From a bacterium (lineage in GTDB: Bacteria > Ratteibacteria > UBA8468 > B48-G9 > JAFGKM01), in NCBI GenBank assembly GCA_035370465.1, contig DAOOVW010000001.1, positions 1 through 58,241 on the forward strand: a stretch of DNA of 58,241 nucleotides, read 5' to 3'. Positions within the stretch are counted from its first letter, which is position 1. Every line of letters starts with the position of its first letter. A program made the position numbers and the translations under genes. The notes under the pieces were generated by a model. The model did no database searches, was not told the origin of the DNA, and saw only the letters and a program-made list of their open reading frames with translations. Below are positions 43,600 to 52,722 of the stretch, piece by piece.

Positions 43600-45189
43600 A
43601 TGATACCTGATTATCTTGTTTCATTTGATACAGAAAAATTATCAATTGAAGAAGTAGATTTTCTTATAATTGGTGGTGGAGTTGCAGGATTAAGGGCTAC
43701 CCTTGAAATAAAAAATTATAAAACACTTATTGTTTTTAAAAATGGTATTGAAGAGTCATCATCTTTTAATGCTCAGGGAGGAATTGCAAGTGCAATTGCT
43801 CCTGGGGATAAAGATGAATACCATATAAATGATACTTTGAAAACTGGCTGTGGAATTGCAGATAAACAAGCAGTTGAAGTGTTAGTAAAAGAAGGGAAAG
43901 AAAGAATTAAAGAATTGATAGAAATGGGATTTAAATTTGATAAAATTAATGGAAAATTCCATTTTACTCTTGAAGGTGGACATTCTGTGCCAAGAATTTT
44001 ACATTCAAATGGCGATTTTACAGGACAGACATTAACAAGTTTTTTATATGAAAAAGTCCTTTCAATGCCTAACATAAAAATTATTCATTCTTTTTTTTTA
44101 ATAGACCTTATTGTTGAAGAAAATAAGGTCTATGGAGGAATTTTTTTAAATACAGAAAATAAAAAATTATTTATTATAAAAGCAAAAGCAGTTATTTTAG
44201 CAACAGGAGGAGCAGGAAATGTTTATCAGGAAACAACAAATCCATCAAGTATAACAGGTGATGGAATAGCAATTGCATATAGAAGTGGAGCAGTTTTATC
44301 TGATATGGAATTTGTCCAATTTCATCCAACTACACTTTACATTGCAGGTGCTCCAAGATTTCTAATTTCGGAAAGTGTCCGAGGAGAAGGGGGAATATTA
44401 AGAAATATTAATGGTGAAAGGTTTATGTTTAAATATGATAAAAATGGAGAACTCGCTCCAAGAGATATTGTATCAAGAGCAATAATAGATGAAATAAAAA
44501 GGACCTCTTCAAGTTGTGTTTATTTAGATATAACACATCTTAAAAAATCATACATTAAAAAAAGATTCCCTCATATTTTCAAATTCTGCCTTTCATATGG
44601 ACTTGATATTACAAAAAATCTTATTCCAGTCAGGCCTTCTGCACATTATTTTATTGGTGGAATAAAAACAAATTTATGGGGACAAACAAATATTAAAAAC
44701 TTTTTTGCGTGTGGAGAAACAGCATCCACAGGAGTCCACGGAGCAAATCGGCTTGCCAGTAATTCTCTCCTTGAAGGACTTGTTTTCGGAGCAAGGTGTG
44801 GGAAAAAAATAATTGAAGATTTTAGCAATATAAAAATTCAAAATATTAAACAAAAATATAAATTCCCACAAAAAGGAGATATTTTAATTGACAGATATGA
44901 CCTTAAAAGGTCTATAAAAAGTTTAATGTGGAGACAGGTAGGGATTGAAAGAAATGGAGATAAATTAAAAGATGCCAATAATAGATTAAAAGAATGGGAA
45001 AAATATGCTTTTCTAAAAGAGTTTTATGATAAAGATGGGTTTGAAGCACAAAATATGTTAATTGTCTCAAAATTGATTGCCCATTCTTCTTTAAAAAGGA
45101 AAGAAAGTAGAGGAACTCATTTTCGTTTTGATTTCCCGTGTACTGATGACAGATGGGAAAAACACATACTTATTAAGAAAAATAAATAA
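43600..45189 (+). CDS. nadB: L-aspartate oxidase
   Basis: A 529-aa FAD enzyme oxidising aspartate to iminoaspartate for NAD synthesis. The FAD fold is FLIIGGGVAGLRATLE; SSFNAQGGIASAIAPGD, the active-site EGGHSVPRILHSNGDFTG, RGEGGILRNINGERFM and HGANRLASNSLLEGLVFG are NadB features that separate it from fumarate reductase. nadA and nadC are not in the window. It stands alone between two related intergenic repeats. Confidence 0.93.
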   Translation: MIPDYLVSFDTEKLSIEEVDFLIIGGGVAGLRATLEIKNYKTLIVFKNGIEESSSFNAQGGIASAIAPGDKDEYHINDTLKTGCGIADKQAVEVLVKEGKERIKELIEMGFKFDKINGKFHFTLEGGHSVPRILHSNGDFTGQTLTSFLYEKVLSMPNIKIIHSFFLIDLIVEENKVYGGIFLNTENKKLFIIKAKAVILATGGAGNVYQETTNPSSITGDGIAIAYRSGAVLSDMEFVQFHPTTLYIAGAPRFLISESVRGEGGILRNINGERFMFKYDKNGELAPRDIVSRAIIDEIKRTSSSCVYLDITHLKKSYIKKRFPHIFKFCLSYGLDITKNLIPVRPSAHYFIGGIKTNLWGQTNIKNFFACGETASTGVHGANRLASNSLLEGLVFGARCGKKIIEDFSNIKIQNIKQKYKFPQKGDILIDRYDLKRSIKSLMWRQVGIERNGDKLKDANNRLKEWEKYAFLKEFYDKDGFEAQNMLIVSKLIAHSSLKRKESRGTHFRFDFPCTDDRWEKHILIKKNK

Positions 45190-45198
45190 TCAGAAAAA

Positions 45199-45345
45199 AA
45201 ATTAAAAAGTGTAAAATGTAAAGAGTAAAGTGTAAAACGAAAATATAAAACGCGTATTTTAGCGTCCAGCTATGTAGTGTGGCGGATTCAAAACGAAGAA
45301 GAACAAAAACCCAATACTTTTTACATTTTTAATTTTACACTTTCA
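45199..45345. repeat. TGTAAAA-type intergenic inverted repeat, right of nadB
   Basis: AAATTAAAAAGTGTAAAATG (about 45199-45218) is complementary, with gaps, to CATTTTTAATTTTACACTTT (45324-45343); more GTGTAAAA units lie between. The loop holds a G+C-richer piece (CGCGTATTTTAGCGTCCAGC). It fills most of the 225-base gap before the glutamate synthase gene. A TATAAT at 45382-45387 may be that gene's -10. Confidence 0.5.
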
Positions 45346-45414
45346 ACTTTAAATTTATAAATTGTTCTTCTATATGCCCATTATAATAATCTTTATTAAG
45401 TTTTTATATAAAAA

Positions 45415-46803
45415 ATGATAAAAGATAGAATAAAAGAAAAAAAACAAAAACCTGAAGAAAGAAAAAGAAATTTTAATGAAGTTTCTTTTGGTTATACAAA
45501 GGAAGAGGCAGTTGAAGAAAGTAAAAGATGTCTTCAATGTCCAAAAGGTCCCTGTGTGCAGGGATGTCCTGTTGGAATTAACATACCTGCCTTTATAAAA
45601 GAATTACAAGAAGGGAATATTCAAAAGGCACTTGATATAATTTATGAAAAAAACTTACTTCCCGCTATTTGTGGAAGAGTTTGTCCTCAGGAAACACAAT
45701 GTGAATTATTTTGTAGTTTAAATAAAGCAAAAAAACCAGTTGCTATTGGAAAACTTGAAAGATTTGCTGCTGATTACGGACAACAGATATACAAATGTAA
45801 TACTGAAAAAATATCAGAAATTGATAAAAATAAAATTGCAGTAATTGGTTCTGGTCCTGCTGGATTAACATGTGCGGCTGAACTTGCAAAATGTGGGATT
45901 AAAGTAACAATATTTGAAGGATTGCATTTACCGGGAGGAGTTCTTTCATATGGAATCCCTGAGTTTCGTCTTCCAAAATCAATTGTTTTTAAAGAAATTG
46001 AATTTCTCAAAAAGATAGGAGTTGAAATAAAAACAGATATAATTGTTGGAAAAACAATTACCATTGAAGACATTTTTAATGACGAGTATAGAGCAATTTT
46101 TATTGGCAGTGGTGCTGGTCTTCCTTCATTTATGGGTATATCAGGAGAAAATTTATTAGGTATCTATTCGGCAAATGAATTTTTAACAAGAGTGAATCTT
46201 ATGAAGGCATACAATTTTCCTGAATATGATACTCCTGTTTTTATTGGTAAAAGAGTTGCTGTTATTGGAGGAGGAAATGTAGCAATGGATTCTGCAAGAA
46301 GTTCATTAAGATTAGGAGCAAATGAGGTATTTATACTTTATAGAAGAACCGAAAAAGAAATGCCAGCAAGAAAAGAAGAATATGAAAATGCTGTTGAGGA
46401 AGGTATTAAATTTACCTTTTTAGTCCAACCACTTGAAATAATCGGAGATGAAAATGGACATGTAAAAGGGATAAAAGTTATACATAATGAATTGGGGAAA
46501 CCAGATGAAAGTGGTAGAAGAAGACCGGTTCCAATTGAAGGGACTGAAGAAATTTTATCTTTTGACACAATTATTGTTGCAATAGGTCAAAATCCAAGTC
46601 CATTAATTCCAAAAAGTTATGAAAAACTAAAAACAGGTAAAAAAGGAAATATAGAAGTAAATCCAGAGACATGTGAAACAAACATACCTGGAATTTTTGC
46701 AGGAGGAGATATAGCAACAGGAGCAGCAACAGTAATAAGTGCAATGGGAATGGGGAAAACAGCAGCAAAGAATATAATTGAAAGAATAAAAAAGGGGCAA
46801 TAA
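45415..46803 (+). CDS. gltA: NADPH-dependent glutamate synthase, small-subunit/homotetrameric type
   Basis: A 462-aa FAD/iron-sulfur oxidoreductase. The N-terminal double cluster domain has CLQCPKGPCVQGCPVGINIP and ICGRVCPQETQCE. FAD binding is IGSGPAGLTCAAELA, NADPH binding IGGGNVAMDSARSSLRLGA, and the C-terminus GGDIATGAATVISAMG. Similar sequences act as GltD-like subunits or as NfnB/NfnL, so the electron partner is uncertain. No large subunit gene is adjacent, which favours the stand-alone type. Confidence 0.85.
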   Translation: MIKDRIKEKKQKPEERKRNFNEVSFGYTKEEAVEESKRCLQCPKGPCVQGCPVGINIPAFIKELQEGNIQKALDIIYEKNLLPAICGRVCPQETQCELFCSLNKAKKPVAIGKLERFAADYGQQIYKCNTEKISEIDKNKIAVIGSGPAGLTCAAELAKCGIKVTIFEGLHLPGGVLSYGIPEFRLPKSIVFKEIEFLKKIGVEIKTDIIVGKTITIEDIFNDEYRAIFIGSGAGLPSFMGISGENLLGIYSANEFLTRVNLMKAYNFPEYDTPVFIGKRVAVIGGGNVAMDSARSSLRLGANEVFILYRRTEKEMPARKEEYENAVEEGIKFTFLVQPLEIIGDENGHVKGIKVIHNELGKPDESGRRRPVPIEGTEEILSFDTIIVAIGQNPSPLIPKSYEKLKTGKKGNIEVNPETCETNIPGIFAGGDIATGAATVISAMGMGKTAAKNIIERIKKGQ

Positions 46804-46804
46804 T

Positions 46805-47386
46805 ATGAAAATAAAAATGTCAATTTGTAAATGGACTTATAGAAATAGAGGCATTTTAGTTAGTCCTCCACTATTATTTGCAATTTTTTCTTTTTTTGAT
46901 GAGATTGAAGTTGATTATTTAATCTGGCCACTTGGTATTTCAATTTTTCTTTTAGGACTTTTACTTCGCATCTGGGCACAGGAACATATACATTATCGTT
47001 TGAAAACAGAAGGTCATTTAACTACCACAGGCCCATATACTTCTATCAGAAATCCTATTTATTTAGGTAATACTTTAATTTGTGTCAGTGCAACTATTTT
47101 ATCAGAACTTTTATGGCTTGTTCCTATTACAATTATATGGTGTGGAATTGTTTATTCCCTTGTTGTTAGATATGAAGAAGAAAATTTATTAGAATTGTAT
47201 GGAGAACAATATCATAAATATATGTCAGAAGTTCCACGATGGTTCCCTCACTCATTTAAAAACGCTAAAAATTTGATGTTTAAAAATGAATATCTAAGTG
47301 CTTCCTTAATTGCAGAAATTCAATGTCTATTTGCTTTATTGCCACCAATTTTAAAGGAAATAATATCTTTCTGGATAAATCATTAA
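46805..47386 (+). CDS. isoprenylcysteine carboxyl methyltransferase/PEMT-family membrane protein
   Basis: A 193-aa integral membrane protein with about four helices and the family's SAM-binding end: GPYTSIRNPIYLGNTL, then RYEEENLLELYGEQYHKY and EVPRWFP. Bacterial members methylate phospholipids or other lipid-soluble substrates; no CaaX prenylation is expected in bacteria. It begins 1 base after the glutamate synthase stop. Confidence 0.8.
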   Translation: MKIKMSICKWTYRNRGILVSPPLLFAIFSFFDEIEVDYLIWPLGISIFLLGLLLRIWAQEHIHYRLKTEGHLTTTGPYTSIRNPIYLGNTLICVSATILSELLWLVPITIIWCGIVYSLVVRYEEENLLELYGEQYHKYMSEVPRWFPHSFKNAKNLMFKNEYLSASLIAEIQCLFALLPPILKEIISFWINH

Positions 47387-47425
47387 TTATTTCTTTTTTC
47401 TGTTCATACCATATAATATCTTTAA

Positions 47426-47454
47426 TTGACCTGAAATAATCTCTATGATAAAAT
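47426..47454 (+). promoter_or_regulatory. sigma70-type promoter for the slipin gene
   Basis: TTGACC (47426-47431), 17-base spacer, TAAAAT (47449-47454), 35 bases before the start codon and in front of AAAAAGGAGG. It is among the better promoter matches of the window. Confidence 0.65.
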
Positions 47455-47489
47455 CAAGTCAATAGAAATTTAACCTTAAAAAGGAGGAA

Positions 47490-48233
47490 ATGATGGGATG
47501 GATAATTTTAGGTGTTTTTGTATTTATTTTGCTTGCGAATTCAATTAAAGTTGTTAATGAATATGAAAGAGGAGTTATTTTTCGTCTTGGACGACTTGTT
47601 GGAGCAAGAGGGCCTGGTCTTTTTTTCCTTATTCCTATTATTGAAAGAATGGTAAAAATTAGTTTGAGAATAATAACATTTGATGTAACTCCACAGGAAG
47701 TTATGACAAAAGACAATGTTCCAATAAAAGTAAATGCAGTTGTTTATTTCAGAGTTATGGACCCAAATAAGGCAATTGTAGAAGTTGAAAATTATCAAAT
47801 GGCAACAATGCAGATAGCACAAACAACTTTAAGAGGAATTGTAGGACAACACGAGTTAGATGAAATTCTTGCAGAAAGGGAAAAAATAAATCAACGACTA
47901 CAACAGATAATAGATGAACAAACAGACCCATGGGGAATAAAAGTAAGTATTGTAGAAATAAAAGAAGTAGAACTTCCTGATACTATGAAAAGAGCAATGG
48001 CAAGACAGGCAGAAGTTGAAAGAGAAAGAAGAGCAAGAGTTATAAACGCAGAAGGTGAATTACAGGCATCAGAAAAACTAAAACAGGCAGCAGAAGTTTT
48101 ATCTCAAAGTCCAGTGGCAGTGCAGTTAAGGTTTTTCCAGACAGCATCAGAAATAGCAGCAGAAAAAAATTCTACCCTTGTTTTTCCAATACCACTTGAA
48201 TTTCTAAAGTATCTTGAAAAAAAGAATGAATGA
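47490..48233 (+). CDS. slipin (stomatin/SPFH-domain membrane protein)
   Basis: A 247-aa SPFH/band-7 protein: one N-terminal membrane segment (ILGVFVFILLANSI), VVNEYERGVIFRLGRLVGAR, then the band-7 domain with VTPQEVMTKDNVPIKVNAVV and the helical SPDTMKRAMARQAE-type tail, here LPDTMKRAMARQAEVERERR. It forms oligomers that organise membrane proteins. The usual NfeD or protease partner is absent. Start is ATG 47490, or 47493 right next to it. Confidence 0.9.
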   Translation: MMGWIILGVFVFILLANSIKVVNEYERGVIFRLGRLVGARGPGLFFLIPIIERMVKISLRIITFDVTPQEVMTKDNVPIKVNAVVYFRVMDPNKAIVEVENYQMATMQIAQTTLRGIVGQHELDEILAEREKINQRLQQIIDEQTDPWGIKVSIVEIKEVELPDTMKRAMARQAEVERERRARVINAEGELQASEKLKQAAEVLSQSPVAVQLRFFQTASEIAAEKNSTLVFPIPLEFLKYLEKKNE

Positions 48234-49086
48234 CTTTAAAAAAATAGGCATTGTTGGGTTAGGACTTATTGGTGGTTCTATTGGCAAGACAATAAAAAAG
48301 AAAAGTAGTAAGATAACTGTCTATGGAATTAGTAGAAGACAAGCAACTCTAATCAAAGCAAAAGAAGAGAATATAATTGATGAATATTTTTTAAATTTTG
48401 ATGAAATTGTAGAAAATTCTGAACTTTTGGTTCTTTGCACTCCAATAGATAAAATTGAATATTACTTTAGAAAAATAAAACAGACAGGGAAAAATATATA
48501 TCTTACAGATGTTGCAAGTGTAAAAAAAAGAATTGTAGAAAAAGGAGAAAAAATTTTAGGCCCATTATTCCCATATGTCGGTTCTCACCCAATGGCTGGT
48601 TCAGAAGAAACAGGACTTTTTGCTTCATCTGATAATTTATTTGAAGGAAAAAATGTAATAATTACTCCAACAAAATCATCAGATAAAAATGTCGTTAAGA
48701 AAATTGAAAATTTCTGGCAATTTCTTGGTGCAAATACATTTTTTCTTACTCCATCTGAACATGATAAATTTGTTTCCCTAACGAGTCATCTTCCGCATTT
48801 CCTTGTTTTTCAGTTCTTAAAAATAATCAGTCAGGAAAAAGAAAAAAAGAAAATAGAAAAATGTATTGGTCCTGGTTTTTTAGATAGCACAAGAATAGGA
48901 AAAAGCAATGTTGAAATGTGGACAGAAATTTTTCTGAATAATAAAGAAAACATATTGAGGGGTATATCAAAACTTCAAAAGGAAATTGAGAAAACAAAAA
49001 AATATTTAAAAGCAAATAACAAAGAGAAAATACTTAAAGAATTTGAAAAGGGAAATAAATGGAGAAACTCAATTGAAAAAAAATGA
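48226..49086 (+). CDS. tyrA: prephenate dehydrogenase
   Basis: A 286-aa NAD(P)-dependent enzyme of tyrosine synthesis. It has IGIVGLGLIGGSIG, VASVKKRIVE, the signature GSHPMAGSEETG and LTSHLPHFLVFQFLK. The start is ATG 48226 overlapping the slipin stop; 48214 is an in-frame alternative. No ACT or chorismate mutase domain is attached. Its end overlaps proB by 14 bases. Confidence 0.88.
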   Translation: MNDFKKIGIVGLGLIGGSIGKTIKKKSSKITVYGISRRQATLIKAKEENIIDEYFLNFDEIVENSELLVLCTPIDKIEYYFRKIKQTGKNIYLTDVASVKKRIVEKGEKILGPLFPYVGSHPMAGSEETGLFASSDNLFEGKNVIITPTKSSDKNVVKKIENFWQFLGANTFFLTPSEHDKFVSLTSHLPHFLVFQFLKIISQEKEKKKIEKCIGPGFLDSTRIGKSNVEMWTEIFLNNKENILRGISKLQKEIEKTKKYLKANNKEKILKEFEKGNKWRNSIEKK

Positions 49087-49867
49087 CCTTATAAAAAAAG
49101 CAAAAAGAATAGTTATAAAAATTGGAACTAATGTTTTAACAACACAAACAAATCGTTTAGATACTTCAATAATTGAACATCTTGTTGAACAAATTACATA
49201 TTTAATTGAGAAAAAAGAAAAAGAAATAATAATAGTAACTTCTGGGGCAATTTTATCCGGTATGCAGGTTTTAAATTGGGAGGAAAAACCAAAACAAATA
49301 AATGAACTTCAAGCAGTTGCAAGTATTGGACAGGGTAAATTAATGGGTGCCTATGAAAGAATTTTTAAGGAAGAGGGTATAAATGTTGGACAAATTCTTC
49401 TTACAAGGGATATTTTTATGAGTAAGAAAAGGGCAAAAATTGCAAGAGAAACAATATTAACACTTTTGAAACATAAAATTGTCCCTATAATAAATGAAAA
49501 TGATAGTGTTGCTTTTGAAGACATAAAATTTGGAGATAATGATATACTATCTGCTTATGTTACAAACTTAATTGAAGCAGATATTCTAATTCTTATAACA
49601 GATGTTGATGGGCTTTATAAAAATTATTCAGATAAAAAAGGTGGAGTAATAAGAGAAGTTAAAGATATAGAAAAATTGGAAAATATTTCATTTCTGGGAA
49701 AGACATCAAGAAAAGGAACAGGGGGAATGAAAAGTAAAATACAGGCAGCAAATATTGTTACAAAAAATGGAAAGCCCTGTTTAATAATAAATGGGAAAAA
49801 AATGTGGACACTAAAAAAAGTTTTTGAGGGAAAAGAAATAGGAACATTTTTTTATCCAGCGAGGTAG
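49073..49867 (+). CDS. proB: glutamate 5-kinase (TTG start)
   Basis: A 264-aa amino acid kinase, first step of proline synthesis. It has IVIKIGTNVLT, VTSGAILSGMQVL, INENDSVAFEDIKFGDND and the GTGGMKSKIQAA substrate loop. No in-frame ATG exists near the N-terminus. TTG 49073 is chosen because GGAGA (49061-49065) lies 7 bases upstream; TTG 49043 is the alternative. The C-terminal PUA domain of E. coli ProB is missing, a common short form. proA follows after 5 bases. Confidence 0.9.
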   Translation: MKKNDLIKKAKRIVIKIGTNVLTTQTNRLDTSIIEHLVEQITYLIEKKEKEIIIVTSGAILSGMQVLNWEEKPKQINELQAVASIGQGKLMGAYERIFKEEGINVGQILLTRDIFMSKKRAKIARETILTLLKHKIVPIINENDSVAFEDIKFGDNDILSAYVTNLIEADILILITDVDGLYKNYSDKKGGVIREVKDIEKLENISFLGKTSRKGTGGMKSKIQAANIVTKNGKPCLIINGKKMWTLKKVFEGKEIGTFFYPAR

Positions 49868-49872
49868 AAAAA

Positions 49873-51129
49873 ATGAACTGGAAAGATGATATAAAAATAA
49901 AATTAGAAAAAACAAAAAATGCATATAAGTCCATTACTGGACTTACAACAGAAGAAAAAAATAAATTTTTAGAAAATTTAGCACAAAATATAAAAAAAGA
50001 AAGTCCAAATATTTTAAAAAGTAATAAAAAAGATGTTGAAAAAGCACAGATGTCTGGATATTCAAATGCCTTCATTGATAGGTTATCTTTATCTGAAAAT
50101 AATATAGAAAAAATTATAAGCAGCATAGAAAATGTTAGAAATTTACCAGACCCTGTTGGAAAAATTATATGGGAAAATAAGAGACCAAATGGACTTATTA
50201 TAAAAAGAAAAAGAGTTCCAATTGGTGTTATTGGCATAATCTATGAATCAAGACCTGATGTTACAGTTGAAAGTAGTATTTTATGCATAAAAGCAGGAAA
50301 CTGTGTAATTTTAAAAGGGGGGAAAGAAGCAAAAAATTCAAATAAAAAACTTGTTGAAATTATAAAAAAATCACTAAAAGAAGCATCATTACCAGAAGAT
50401 TGTGTAAATTTAATTTATAAGGGAGGAAGAAAAAGTGTAAAGCATCTTTTAAAGTTCCATCAGTATATAGACCTTATTATTCCACGAGGAGGGGAAGAAC
50501 TAATAAAAACAGTAGTTGAAAATAGTTCAATCCCTGTAATAAAACATTATAAAGGTATCTGTCATACTTATATTGATAAATATACAAATATTGATATGGC
50601 TTTAAAAGTTACATTTAATGCAAAAGTTCAAAGACCAGGAACATGTAATGCAACTGAAACATTACTTGTGCATAAAGATATTGCAAAAGAATTTTTACCA
50701 GAAATGGCAAAAATGTTTGAAGAAGCAGGAGTTGAAATGAGGGGCTGTGAAGAAACAAGAAAAATTTTACCATTTATCAAAAAAGCAAGTGAAGATGATT
50801 GGAAAATAGAATATTTAGATAAAATCATTTCAATTAAAGTTGTAAACTCAATTGAAGAAGCAATAGAGCATATTGGAAAATATGGAACATCTCATTCAGA
50901 TGCAATAATAACTGAAAATAAGGAAATGGCTGAAAAATTTTTAAATATGGTTGACTCTGCTGCTGTTTACCATAATGCTTCAACAAGATTTACAGATGGA
51001 GGAGAATTTGGTTTAGGAGCAGAAATTGGAATAAGTACTGATAAAATACATGCTCGTGGTCCCATGGGACTTGAAGAACTTACAATTTACAAATATATTG
51101 TATATGGGAATGGACAGATTAGAGAATAA
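49873..51129 (+). CDS. proA: gamma-glutamyl phosphate reductase
   Basis: A 418-aa NADPH enzyme, second step of proline synthesis. It has VPIGVIGIIYESRPDVTVE, CVILKGGKEA, IPRGGEELI, the catalytic Cys in RPGTCNATETLL and the end segment GEFGLGAEIGISTDKIHARG. Forms a unit with proB, since glutamyl phosphate is passed on quickly. Confidence 0.95.
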   Translation: MNWKDDIKIKLEKTKNAYKSITGLTTEEKNKFLENLAQNIKKESPNILKSNKKDVEKAQMSGYSNAFIDRLSLSENNIEKIISSIENVRNLPDPVGKIIWENKRPNGLIIKRKRVPIGVIGIIYESRPDVTVESSILCIKAGNCVILKGGKEAKNSNKKLVEIIKKSLKEASLPEDCVNLIYKGGRKSVKHLLKFHQYIDLIIPRGGEELIKTVVENSSIPVIKHYKGICHTYIDKYTNIDMALKVTFNAKVQRPGTCNATETLLVHKDIAKEFLPEMAKMFEEAGVEMRGCEETRKILPFIKKASEDDWKIEYLDKIISIKVVNSIEEAIEHIGKYGTSHSDAIITENKEMAEKFLNMVDSAAVYHNASTRFTDGGEFGLGAEIGISTDKIHARGPMGLEELTIYKYIVYGNGQIRE

Positions 51130-51703
51130 AACAATTGGTCTTTTAGGTGGAACATTTGACCCAATTCATATTGGACATTTAATAATTGCTGAAAAAGTCA
51201 GAGAAGAATTTAATTTAGAAAAGGTTATATTTATTCCAGCAGGAATTCCACCTCATAAAAAAAGCGCCTTCACTTCTTCTTTTCATAGATACAATATGGT
51301 AAAAATTGCAGTTTCTGATAATTCTTTTTTTGATGTTTCTGATATTGAAATTAAAAGAAATTTACCTTCTTATACATATCTAACTATAAAAAAGATGAAA
51401 GAAATATATAAAAATTACAAAATTTTTTTTATAATTGGGCAGGACTCGCTTTTAGACTTACCAAATTGGTATAAAGCAGATAAATTAATAAAAGAAACTA
51501 CCTTTATTATTGTAAGAAGAAATACAGATTTTTATTATGAAAAAGATAAAAATTTCCCTGTGAATTTTGAATTAAGTAATAATCCAATTATTGGAATTTC
51601 TTCAACTTATATAAGAACTTGCATAAAAGAAAGAAAATCAATAAAATATTTATTACCTGAAAAAGTAAAAAATTATATTGAAAAGGAAAATATTTATGGA
51701 TAA
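51110..51703 (+). CDS. nadD: nicotinate-nucleotide adenylyltransferase
   Basis: A 197-aa nucleotidyltransferase of NAD synthesis. It has GLLGGTFDPIHIGHLIIAE with the HxGH site, FIPAGIPPHKK, IGQDSLLDLPNWYKAD and GISSTYIR. ATG 51110 (20 bases inside proA) or 51104 fit the family N-terminus; earlier in-frame codons add sequence lying within proA. Overlaps the pheS start region by 8 bases. Confidence 0.92.
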   Translation: MDRLENKTIGLLGGTFDPIHIGHLIIAEKVREEFNLEKVIFIPAGIPPHKKSAFTSSFHRYNMVKIAVSDNSFFDVSDIEIKRNLPSYTYLTIKKMKEIYKNYKIFFIIGQDSLLDLPNWYKADKLIKETTFIIVRRNTDFYYEKDKNFPVNFELSNNPIIGISSTYIRTCIKERKSIKYLLPEKVKNYIEKENIYG

Positions 51704-52721
51704 AGAAGAAATAATCAAAAAATGTAGAGATGTTTTTAACCGTGGAAAAGAGGAGTTAGAAAAATTAATTGATGAAAATGATTTTGAAAAATGGAGAACA
51801 AAGTTTTTTGGTAGAAAAGGAGAGATTAATAAACTTTTTTCTTTTCTTTCTACTATCAAAAATGAATTAAAACCCGAAATAGGCGAAGAAATAAACAAAA
51901 TAAAAATAAATCTGATGTCTCTTTTTGAAGAAAAAAAAGAAATAATTCAAAAAGAAAGAAATAAAGAAAAATTTAATCTTTCTTTTCCTGGGAAAATTCC
52001 TGAATATGGAGGAATTCATCCATTAACTCAAATTATGAAAAAAATGACAAAAATTTTTGAAAACATGGGATTTGGTATTTTTACAGGACCAGAAATTGAG
52101 ACGGACTTTTATAATTTTGAGGCATTAAATACACCTGAAGACCATCCAGCAAGAGATATATGGGATACTTTTTATCTTGACTATAAGAAAAAGATACTTT
52201 TAAGAACTCATACAAGTCCTGTTCAAATAAGAGTTATGGAAACTAATAAACCACCTTTTAGAATAATAGCACTTGGTAAATGTTTTAGGAGAGACCAATT
52301 CGATTCCTCTCACAGTCCTGCTTTTCATCAAATGGAAGGACTTATGGTAGATAAAAATATAAGTTTTACTCATCTTAAAGGTATCTTAAATTATTTTCTT
52401 AAAGAAATGTTTGGCGAAAACATAAAAGTCAAATTTACTCCTTCATATTTTCCATTTACAGAACCAAGTGCAGAAGTAAGTATCTCATGTGTAATTTGTG
52501 GAGGAAAAGGGTGTTCAACTTGCAAAAACAGTGGTTTTCTTGAAATACTGGGATGTGGAATGGTTCATCCTCAAGTTTTTAGAAATGTTGGATATAACCC
52601 AGAAGAAATAACTGGTTTTGCTTTTGGAATGGGAGTTGAAAGAATTGCAATGCTTAAATACAAAATTGATGATATAAGGTTATTTTACAACAATGATTTA
52701 AGATTTTTAAAACAATTTTAA
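51696..52721 (+). CDS. pheS: phenylalanine-tRNA ligase alpha subunit
   Basis: A 341-aa class II aminoacyl-tRNA synthetase subunit carrying the active site. An N-terminal coiled coil (about 1-85) binds tRNA. Motif 2 is GKCFRRDQFDSSHSPAFHQM; a zinc-like CVICGGKGCSTCKNSGF precedes LGCGMVHPQV, and motif 3 is GFAFGMGVERIAM. ATG 51696 has AAGGA 8-9 bases upstream; a TTG at 51678 is less likely. pheT starts 1 base after the stop. Confidence 0.95.
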   Translation: MDKEEIIKKCRDVFNRGKEELEKLIDENDFEKWRTKFFGRKGEINKLFSFLSTIKNELKPEIGEEINKIKINLMSLFEEKKEIIQKERNKEKFNLSFPGKIPEYGGIHPLTQIMKKMTKIFENMGFGIFTGPEIETDFYNFEALNTPEDHPARDIWDTFYLDYKKKILLRTHTSPVQIRVMETNKPPFRIIALGKCFRRDQFDSSHSPAFHQMEGLMVDKNISFTHLKGILNYFLKEMFGENIKVKFTPSYFPFTEPSAEVSISCVICGGKGCSTCKNSGFLEILGCGMVHPQVFRNVGYNPEEITGFAFGMGVERIAMLKYKIDDIRLFYNNDLRFLKQF

Positions 52722-52722
52722 A

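Noticed and set aside
43600..45189. Fumarate reductase/succinate dehydrogenase flavoprotein
   Set aside because: The NadB-type N-terminus and GANRLASNSLLEGLVFG are present and no iron-sulfur or membrane-anchor subunit genes adjoin.
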